A DNA stretch of 64,000 bases from Shewanella litoralis (GTDB lineage Bacteria > Pseudomonadota > Gammaproteobacteria > Enterobacterales > Shewanellaceae), in contig NZ_WSRZ01000005.1 of NCBI RefSeq assembly GCF_009828585.1, positions 1-64,000 on the forward strand. The letters run 5' to 3'. The notes beneath the pieces were generated by a model. It saw nothing but the letters and a program-made list of their open reading frames with translations. It did not search any database and was not told where the DNA came from. The position numbers were made by a program, and so were the translations under genes. Positions 57,748 to 64,000 of this stretch are shown here, one piece after another (the stretch's first letter is position 1; each line of letters starts with the position of its first letter).

Positions 57748-58755
57748 TTAAATAAATCTTAATCCAGTCCAAATTAATGGCAGTAATAAGGTTAAGCTAA
57801 TCCAGAATAGATTGGCTGTTTGTGTCACTGTGATCGCTTGGTTTATATGGCGATAATCTGGCAGAGGTCCGGCTTTTACCTTGGGTAAGTCAACGCGAAT
57901 AGTTTGGCCATTGTTGATAAATTGCTGCGGCCCACCAAGCTCAATGTTGAGTAACTTAGCCGCTAAGGCATAACTGCCATAATGGTTATTAAGCTGCTGT
58001 TTATTACCTGGTGCTGGCAACATAGACGACACAATAGAACTTAATCCAAGTTGGCCAAATTGCATTGCGAGCGAGCAATGCCATAGCAAGGTAGGAATAA
58101 AAAAGATCACTCGATTAAATTGGCCTACAAAGCTTGAAAAAATATGAAAGTGCGGATGATAAGTCGGCCAGCTGTGTTCAAGCTGCCTTAACATTCTCAC
58201 CACTAATGCCATGGTTGCGCCGCCCAGAGCAAAAAATAATACCGTGGCTAAGGTGCCATAGATTGGGGTCGTAAATAATTTTTCGATAGTGGTTTTACTT
58301 AAGCCAACCGCTGATAACACTTGCGTGTTTTGGCTGACCCATGGCGTGAGTAATTGTTTGGCTTCTTGTTTATTATCTGTTTTGATAGCCAGTGCCACTT
58401 TTTCGGCAACCGGCTTAAAAGCAGAATCACATAAACAAAAGTACACAATAATCAGTTCAAAAAACCACGGATATGCAGCAAGGCTAAGTAAAAAGCTAAC
58501 AATAATGCCGATCGGAACGACCAATAATAATGTCGCTAAAATGCCTGCTGTCAGTTGTTGGCTGACGGCGCGCTCTGGATGATTAACCTTAGTTGCAATC
58601 AATACTGCAATGCGATTAAACCAAAGCAGCGGTTGCAGATCGCGTGGAATAGGAACAAAGCGAGCCAATATTAACGCACAAAATAAAATACAACAGCTTT
58701 GCAGCAACCCACCGTCCTGGCTCAACAATTGCGGATCGAATAATTGATTAATCAT
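57748..58755 (-). CDS. CbiB/CobD-family membrane protein
   Basis: A 335-residue membrane protein with about five helices. TPIYGTLATVLFFALGG, SMLPAPGN and the C-terminal LNIELGGPQQFINNG block resemble CbiB (adenosylcobinamide-phosphate synthase), which joins the aminopropanol arm to the corrin. No other cobalamin gene is in the window; in E. coli the equivalent place between TRIC and mtnN holds btuF. A salvage role is inferred. AmpE-like proteins are an alternative. Confidence 0.7.
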   Translation of the reverse strand: MINQLFDPQLLSQDGGLLQSCCILFCALILARFVPIPRDLQPLLWFNRIAVLIATKVNHPERAVSQQLTAGILATLLLVVPIGIIVSFLLSLAAYPWFFELIIVYFCLCDSAFKPVAEKVALAIKTDNKQEAKQLLTPWVSQNTQVLSAVGLSKTTIEKLFTTPIYGTLATVLFFALGGATMALVVRMLRQLEHSWPTYHPHFHIFSSFVGQFNRVIFFIPTLLWHCSLAMQFGQLGLSSIVSSMLPAPGNKQQLNNHYGSYALAAKLLNIELGGPQQFINNGQTIRVDLPKVKAGPLPDYRHINQAITVTQTANLFWISLTLLLPLIWTGLRFI

Positions 58756-58865
58756 AGAGACTCAATAGTTGCGCTAATCAAGCTAACGGGATAAATAAGC
58801 TGCTGTTCAGTATAGCGGTAAAGCGACTGGTTCAGCCTCTGTATTGATGAGAAAATGAACCAGTA
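58756..58865. other. gap before a MITE
   Basis: Short non-coding stretch; together with the following MITE it fills the 402-bp space between the CbiB-type gene and mtnN. Nothing else is seen. Confidence 0.5.
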
Positions 58866-59146
58866 TATACCCAAACAACCTGAAGATGTTCGATTTCAGC
58901 AAGAATTTACACGCGTTTAGGCAAGGCATTGATTGCGGGTAATGGTCGTTCCCTTTCCAAAATCAATAACGCAGCATAAACACGTGTAAAACTTGCCCTT
59001 TGGGAGTATCACCGTGTTCCCCTGATTATTAAATCAAGAGCGTTGTTGCGCTAATTTATAAGGTACCTACATTACCGTATTAACGCGCCTAGTATTGAAA
59101 ACACGGTGAAGCTCTGAAACACGGATCTTCAAGTTGATTGGGTATA
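58866..59146. mobile_element. miniature inverted-repeat element (281 bp) with TA duplication
   Basis: Left end TATACCCAAACAACCTGAAG and the reverse complement of the right end TATACCCAATCAACTTGAAG pair over at least 22 bp with two differences. TA flanks both sides (58864-58865 and 59147-59148). The interior has no gene but shows further internal complementarity. It ends 11 bp from the mtnN stop. Confidence 0.82.
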
Positions 59147-59157
59147 TAGTAGATAAT

Positions 59158-59850
59158 CTACAGCTGTTGTAACAGCGCAATAACCATCATGGCAGAGTGC
59201 ATGCCCGCTTTGATGATGTACGAGTCGAAATCAACTGGCGAGTCATTATTTGCATTGTCTGATAACGAACGAATGACCACAAATGGCACGTTAAACTGAT
59301 GACAAACCTGAGCAATGGCAGCGCCTTCCATTTCGCATGCGGCCATAGTTGGGAAGTTTTCGCGCATCACTTTCGTGCGGACAGGGTCACAAATAAAGCT
59401 GTCGCCAGTACAAATTAGCCCTTCAATGGCGTTTACTTCACCGAGTTCAGCCACGGCTTTTTTCGCAGCATTAACTAATGTGTGGTCGGGTAAAAACGCG
59501 GCTGGCTGTTGTGCCATCTGACCAATTTCATAACCAAAAGCCGTCACATCAACATCGTGGTGACGCACTTCAGATGAAATCACGATATCGCCTATTGCCA
59601 ATGTATCAACAAATCCACCTGCTGAACCGGTATTAATCACATGAGTCACCGCAAACTTTTCAATCAGTAAGGTTGTTGCAATACTCGCTGCCACTTTACC
59701 TATACCTGAGCGTGTCACAACCACTTCTTTATCGGCAATATTGCCACTGATAAATTCGATACCAGCAATAGTAGTGTGTACAGGGTTGACAATGGCTTGC
59801 ACTAAATGAACAACTTCTGGCTCCATAGCGCCAATAATACCGATTTTCAT
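59158..59850 (-). CDS. mtnN: 5'-methylthioadenosine/S-adenosylhomocysteine nucleosidase
   Basis: A 230-residue nucleosidase that splits MTA, SAH and 5'-deoxyadenosine. GAMEPEV holds the catalytic Glu12 region; [12 protein letters not shown] and SLSDNAN hold the ribose and Asp residues. Length is near E. coli (232). It links to polyamine synthesis (MTA by-product) and to AI-2 formation. Confidence 0.95.
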   Translation of the reverse strand: MKIGIIGAMEPEVVHLVQAIVNPVHTTIAGIEFISGNIADKEVVVTRSGIGKVAASIATTLLIEKFAVTHVINTGSAGGFVDTLAIGDIVISSEVRHHDVDVTAFGYEIGQMAQQPAAFLPDHTLVNAAKKAVAELGEVNAIEGLICTGDSFICDPVRTKVMRENFPTMAACEMEGAAIAQVCHQFNVPFVVIRSLSDNANNDSPVDFDSYIIKAGMHSAMMVIALLQQL

Positions 59851-59957
59851 GGATAAACCTTAACTGATTAAACAAATTCGAATGGGCGCTAATATAGCAT
59901 GGGCGCGGAGATTTGTGAAAAATACGCTTGAGTTAAGTGATTTGTGCGCAATGGCCA

Positions 59958-59994
59958 AAAACCGCTAGCGGAGCGTTATCCTGCTAACGGTTTT
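59958..59994 (-). terminator. terminator after the CZB chemoreceptor gene
   Basis: AAAACCGCTAGC and GCTAACGGTTTT pair with one mismatch; the A-run before it gives a T-tract on the minus strand. Confidence 0.75.
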
Positions 59995-60019
59995 AAATCG
60001 ATAATTGAATTAAAGAGGG

Positions 60020-61108
60020 TTATTGGTGCTGACTTTGCGACAATAAATTATCGATGGCTTTCACTACGCGAATACTGGCATCTTCCATGGTTTCAAGATG
60101 AGCTAAAATCGTGGATTCATCACCAGACTGCATGGCTGCTACCGCTGCTTTACCCGCAATGTGTACTGTTTTATGGGGTTGCTCAATCGCTTTAAAGCTG
60201 GACAAACTGGCAAACTGCTGGCCTTCGCCATGGTAATACCATTTGCCGAGGCGGCATTCAGTGTGACTATTAACACTGGCCTTGCTGTCTTTATTAGCTA
60301 ATATACTGTAAACGTTATTTTTCCAAACGCTATGATCTAACTTTACCGTGGTTAAAAATGCGGTCATTGACGCTTCACCAATAACACGTTTCATCACGCC
60401 AGAGCTTTGCAGTACTTCGGTAACCACTTGATCAATTTGTTCAGAAGAGGCTGCAATATCACTTGAACAAGTTTGGTTTGTTATCACAACTTGTTTAATT
60501 TGTTCGGTTTGCTCTATGACCGTTGCAACTAATTTTTCAATATTGGCGCTGGCATCATGAGCGTTGCTTGCTAATTGACGTACTTCACTGGCGACAACGG
60601 CAAAGCCACGCCCAGCATCTCCCGCACGCGCCGCTTCAATGGCAGCATTAAGTGCAAGTAAATTTGTTTGTTCAGAAATTTGTTGAATTGATGACACCAG
60701 GTTGCTGATGCCATTAGCAGATTGGCTCAACTGGGCTGCGGTCGCCATACTTTTTTCTGCATGATCATTTAAATGCCCAGCACGATCTTTTAAGTTACCA
60801 ATAGCCATACGGGTTTGACCGAACAGTTTGTCCACTTCAGACAGCATTTGTTTTTCGTCGTCTAACTTAATTGAATTAGCCAGAGTGGTGTCACGAATAT
60901 CATTGAGCATCGTGGCACCTTGTAATTGTATATTAGCGCATGCTGCATTATGTTCCGATTGATTATCAAAAGCCGACATTTGCTCTGCTAACTCAGCAAC
61001 ACGTTGTTGTAGTTGAGATATTTCATCGCTGTGTTGTTGCTCTTTTCTAACGATTTGTTGTTCTAGGTCGGCAATGCGAGCTTTCAAGCTTTGGGTAAAA
61101 CCGATCAT
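60020..61108 (-). CDS. soluble chemoreceptor with CZB zinc-binding domain
   Basis: A 362-residue cytoplasmic protein without membrane helices. An N-terminal coiled coil (about 5-50) leads to a shortened MCP signalling domain with [18 protein letters not shown], followed by a C-terminal CZB domain (about 250-360). The zinc ligands are seen in KLDHSVW, the TECRLGKWY block and [10 protein letters not shown] (His, Cys, His, His). CZB proteins sense zinc or hypochlorous acid and steer chemotaxis or c-di-GMP output. It is monocistronic. Target pathway unknown. Confidence 0.88.
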   Translation of the reverse strand: MIGFTQSLKARIADLEQQIVRKEQQHSDEISQLQQRVAELAEQMSAFDNQSEHNAACANIQLQGATMLNDIRDTTLANSIKLDDEKQMLSEVDKLFGQTRMAIGNLKDRAGHLNDHAEKSMATAAQLSQSANGISNLVSSIQQISEQTNLLALNAAIEAARAGDAGRGFAVVASEVRQLASNAHDASANIEKLVATVIEQTEQIKQVVITNQTCSSDIAASSEQIDQVVTEVLQSSGVMKRVIGEASMTAFLTTVKLDHSVWKNNVYSILANKDSKASVNSHTECRLGKWYYHGEGQQFASLSSFKAIEQPHKTVHIAGKAAVAAMQSGDESTILAHLETMEDASIRVVKAIDNLLSQSQHQ

Positions 61109-61317
61109 ATGGTCTCTTCTGGTTATTTTTATATTAGTAATATAGTGGGCAGATTTGAACGTTTTATCAAGCGCTGCAGATGTTACGTATCACAAATGAA
61201 GAGAATAAAAAATCTCAATGTTAAATTGGCTAATGAGTATGGAGTTCTATTTATATTAGTAATACAGCACGTTGTAGTTAATTTAACTTGCTGTATTACA
61301 ATAACGCTTCTAAAACG

Positions 61318-62133
61318 TTATTTTTTATTGTTACTAAAAGGCATCCACAATAAACCGTTTAACCATGCATTTTGTTTTGCGTTAGGGTATTGGGTTAAGC
61401 CAATATCAATTTGGGTATCAGGTTTACTGGCCTTTGCTGTGTACGTGCCAAATAATTTGTCCCACCAGATAATACTAAAGCCAAAGTTGCTGTTGCTTTC
61501 ACTCATCAGTTGGCTGTGATGTATCCGATGCAATACCTGAGTGACCAGCACTAAACGGGCGAGTTTTTCAATTTTTGCGGGTAAGCGAATGTTGGTGTGG
61601 TTAAAAATAGCAAAGCCATTAAGCAATATCTCAAACAAGATCACCGCTTCAGCAGGGATACCCAATGCCACAATGGCAATCGCTTTAATGCCTAGGCTGG
61701 CAATGATTTCGATAGGGTGAAAGCGCAATGCGGTACTGCTGTCGACGTGGCGATCGGCATGATGCACTTTGTGCAAACGCCACAATACTGGAATACGATG
61801 AAACAACCTGTGCTGCCAATAAATCAACATATCAAGTAGCAACACGCTGACAGCAATATTCAGCCAAACTGGCAAGCTTAAATAATGTAATAATCCCCAT
61901 TGTTGTGAGCTGACATACAAGGCAAAGCCGGCTAAACCTAATGGCAGTATTAATCTTGCGATTAGTGATGAGATAATTAACAAGCCAAAATTACCCACCC
62001 AGCGTGTTGCCATTGAGGCTGACTGAGGGGTTTTGCTGAGTTTTCTAGCAGGGAACAAGACCTCGAGACTCATCATTAATACCAAAATGGTTAAAAACAC
62101 TCCCAATCTGATTGCTGCCATATCATCTATCAT
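61318..62133 (-). CDS. fatty acid hydroxylase / sterol desaturase family protein
   Basis: A 271-residue membrane di-iron enzyme of the FA_hydroxylase superfamily. The histidine boxes are HRLFH and HKVHHAD (about 108-126) and RIHHS near 210. About four helices surround them. It may hydroxylate a lipid chain or sterol-like compound. Its start overlaps the CDP-alcohol transferase gene by four bases, pointing to a shared lipid pathway. Confidence 0.85.
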   Translation of the reverse strand: MIDDMAAIRLGVFLTILVLMMSLEVLFPARKLSKTPQSASMATRWVGNFGLLIISSLIARLILPLGLAGFALYVSSQQWGLLHYLSLPVWLNIAVSVLLLDMLIYWQHRLFHRIPVLWRLHKVHHADRHVDSSTALRFHPIEIIASLGIKAIAIVALGIPAEAVILFEILLNGFAIFNHTNIRLPAKIEKLARLVLVTQVLHRIHHSQLMSESNSNFGFSIIWWDKLFGTYTAKASKPDTQIDIGLTQYPNAKQNAWLNGLLWMPFSNNKK

Positions 62134-62834
62134 GTTTTCGGCTCCTCAATTGCAGTGTTAATTGGATTGGTGTCTGTTGTTGATGACTGCGCCGCTAGAT
62201 GATTTTTTAAGGTGTTATAGCCGCCGTGAATACGGGTGAAAATGGTAATAGTACCTAAAAAAGCAAACGTATAAGCCAGCTCTGGAAAGTAAGTCGGCCA
62301 TAAACAGAATGCCACAAAAAAGGCGATAGTTTCAGTGCCTTCGGTCAGGCCATTCAAAAAATAAAAACTTTTATGGGCAAACTGTGGCCGCGGTAGATTG
62401 AGTTTTTCGGCTGGGATTGCAAAGGCTAAAAAGCTTGATCCTGTACCAATAAACACAGTGAGTAACACAGCAGCGGCTAACGCGTTTTCATTGGGATTGG
62501 CGAGTGCAAATCCTAAAGGAATCGCGGCATAAAACAAAAAGTCGAGACAGATATCTAAATAACCCCCCGATGGCGTAGTGTGTTTTTGATGACGGGCAAG
62601 GGCACCATCAAGTCCGTCAATAATGCGGTTTAATACGATAAATAATAATGCTACGTACCAGGCTTGTAGGGCTAAAAAAGGCACTGCTAACATTCCAACC
62701 ACAAAGCCGATGAGTGTGAGTTGATCGGGTTGTACTTGTTTTTTATCCAGTAGCAATACAAGCGGTTTAAGCATTGGCTTGATCACGGGTGTTATAAATC
62801 TATCTAGCATTTGTGGTTTCCAATTAATTGTCAC
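62130..62834 (-). CDS. CDP-alcohol phosphatidyltransferase family protein (YnjF-like)
   Basis: A 234-residue membrane enzyme. The family signature D-G-x2-D-G-x2-A-R-x8-G-x3-D-x3-D is present (DGLDGALARHQ, then GGYLDICLD, about residues 73-97). It transfers a phosphoalcohol group from CDP-alcohol, the final step in many phospholipid syntheses; the acceptor is unknown. In E. coli ynjF also lies after ynjD. It overlaps the hydroxylase gene (ATGA). Confidence 0.87.
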   Translation of the reverse strand: MTINWKPQMLDRFITPVIKPMLKPLVLLLDKKQVQPDQLTLIGFVVGMLAVPFLALQAWYVALLFIVLNRIIDGLDGALARHQKHTTPSGGYLDICLDFLFYAAIPLGFALANPNENALAAAVLLTVFIGTGSSFLAFAIPAEKLNLPRPQFAHKSFYFLNGLTEGTETIAFFVAFCLWPTYFPELAYTFAFLGTITIFTRIHGGYNTLKNHLAAQSSTTDTNPINTAIEEPKT

Positions 62835-62844
62835 TATTCACACG

Positions 62845-63510
62845 CTAAAACAGCGAAATGATCTTGCCCTGCGCCGCCTCTGCATCGCTTTGATCGTGAG
62901 TAACCATAATCGCGGGCAGCTTGTGCTGACGAATTTGCTCAAACACCAACTGCCGTGTTTCTTGGCGTAATTGGCTATCAAGCTTACTAAAAGGCTCATC
63001 AAGTAAAATGGCTTTGGGCTGACTTAATAACACCCTCAGCAGTGCGACTCTAGCTTGTTGCCCACCCGATAAGCTTTGTGGGCTGCGATGCTCTAAACCG
63101 GCTAATCCTACTTGAGATAATGCCTGGCTAATATCAGCTTGGCGTTGTGCTTTAGCTCCGGCTGGCATGGCAAAGCTAATATTACCTGCGACAGTGAGAT
63201 GCGGGAACAGTAAAGGGTCTTGATATAATAATCCAATACGTCGCATATGGCTGGCAGTGTCAGTGATGAGCTGTCCATTTAGGTATAAATTGCCCGTGGC
63301 ACTAAACCCCTTTGGCAGCATTCCGGTGAGCCAATTTAACAGCGTCGATTTTCCGCTACCCGATGGCCCCATAATCGTCAGAATATCACCACCAACGATG
63401 GTTTCGTTTAAGGATAACAACAGCTGTTGTTGCCGCTTTAGGGTTAACTGTTCAATCACCAACGAAGAAGTGTTTGAACTTGCCGCGGTTGTTTGCTCGT
63501 GCGTTTGCAT
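62845..63510 (-). CDS. ABC transporter ATP-binding protein (YnjD-like)
   Basis: A 221-residue ABC ATPase. Walker A GPSGSGKST (about 50-58), Q-loop LLYQDPLLFPHLTV, signature LSGGQQARVALLRVL, Walker B ILLDEPFSKLD and H-loop THDQSDAE are intact. ynjD-type ATPases work with the YnjC permease and YnjB binding protein; thiamine-like (ThiQ) similarity is close. Nine bases separate it from the permease gene. Substrate unknown. Confidence 0.88.
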   Translation of the reverse strand: MQTHEQTTAASSNTSSLVIEQLTLKRQQQLLLSLNETIVGGDILTIMGPSGSGKSTLLNWLTGMLPKGFSATGNLYLNGQLITDTASHMRRIGLLYQDPLLFPHLTVAGNISFAMPAGAKAQRQADISQALSQVGLAGLEHRSPQSLSGGQQARVALLRVLLSQPKAILLDEPFSKLDSQLRQETRQLVFEQIRQHKLPAIMVTHDQSDAEAAQGKIISLF

Positions 63511-63519
63511 TATGTGTCC

Positions 63520-64000
63520 TTAATCGCGGTGTGTTAACAGCATTTTAGGCAGTGCCCATGCGAGCAGAAAACCAAGAGCTGGGAGCAACATTTGTACTAA
63601 TGCATAAACCGCACTAGTACGTCGACTGGCGCCATTCGCTAAAGTTACAGCCTCAGTGGTAATGGTATTAATCCGCCCACCACCGGCTAATAATGTCGGT
63701 AAATATTGGCTAAAACTAATGGCTAAGCCTAGCGCCGCAGCTATAAAAATAGGTGCTAGCAACATGGGTAATTTTATTTGCCAAAATATTTTTGCCTGGC
63801 TGGCGCCTAAACTGGCGGCAACATGACTAAAGCGCGGATCTAAACGCCGGTAACTGCTTGCAAGCGACAAAAATACATAGGGCAATACAAAGAGTAAATG
63901 CGCTAGTACCACATTAATAAAGGTATGGTGACTGTTTACTTGCTCTAATACCCATACCAGGCCAAATAAAAACGCAATGCTGGGGATCAGTAACGGTAGG
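63520..64000 (-). CDS. ABC transporter permease, C-terminal part (YnjC-like), cut by window edge
   Basis: The frame continues open to the right end, so only the last 160 or so residues of a permease are visible. They show four to five helices and the EAA loop (SHVAASLGASQAKIFWQIKLPML). An apparent start at 63912 is an internal GTG. YnjC in E. coli is a fused double permease of about 511 residues; the true length here cannot be seen. It should pair with the ATPase at 62845. Confidence 0.85.
   Translation of the reverse strand, partial: LPLLIPSIAFLFGLVWVLEQVNSHHTFINVVLAHLLFVLPYVFLSLASSYRRLDPRFSHVAASLGASQAKIFWQIKLPMLLAPIFIAAALGLAISFSQYLPTLLAGGGRINTITTEAVTLANGASRRTSAVYALVQMLLPALGFLLAWALPKMLLTHRD

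Overview
The window looks like a chromosomal segment of a Shewanella-type gammaproteobacterium (moderately AT-rich). The genus is inferred from protein character, from gene order shared with Escherichia coli (rpoD-dnaG-rpsU/tsaD-plsY-folB-uppP-cca; hemL-clcA-erpA-TRIC-mtnN) and from several Shewanella-style miniature repeats. No database search was run.

Layout. 1-2268 is accessory: a possible truncated lipoprotein gene at the edge, two unknown genes between integron-like core sites, and about 0.8 kb of diverged direct repeats. 2269-17113 is a polyamine catabolism and uptake locus: two PuuB-type oxidases, a PuuR regulator, PuuD, PuuA, a putrescine aminotransferase, the PotFGHI transporter, GabD and GabT. 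Together these import putrescine, convert it by gamma-glutamylation or transamination to GABA, and pass GABA to succinate. No PuuC aldehyde dehydrogenase is present. A dCache chemoreceptor (17184-19301) follows and may sense a related ligand. Then come rluA, a MITE and a DUF599 gene.

21361-28735 is a small integrative island inserted into the 3' end of a tRNA-Ile2(CAU) gene. It has 49-bp direct repeats at its ends, a P4-type tyrosine integrase, a DEAH helicase, a secreted protein, a 55-residue orphan, and a three-gene operon starting with a 55-residue glycine-zipper peptide. None of the cargo has a function I recognise.

28690-40697 is core: tRNA, the macromolecular synthesis operon (rpsU-yqeY-dnaG-rpoD), tsaD, plsY, folB, folK, uppP, an RlmA homologue with a degenerate SAM motif, an Lpp-like lipoprotein and cca. 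40828-43568 encodes GspA/GspB of type II secretion. 43843-55979 holds nhaD, hemL, pyrB, a CLC protein, a DUF6776 protein, erpA, a DUF2750 protein, anmK, an M23 peptidase and tyrS. 56052-64000 holds an NTF2-like protein, a TRIC channel, a DUF2721 protein, a CbiB-family protein, mtnN, a soluble CZB chemoreceptor, and a ynj-like group (hydroxylase, CDP-alcohol transferase, ABC ATPase, permease cut by the window edge).

Three different miniature inverted-repeat elements lie at 20139-20406, 43568-43769 and 58866-59146. The strongest candidates for something new are the island's glycine-zipper operon and its replication-like module (helicase plus ordered repeats). Start sites were moved from the longest ORF wherever a ribosome binding site or the family's length supported it.
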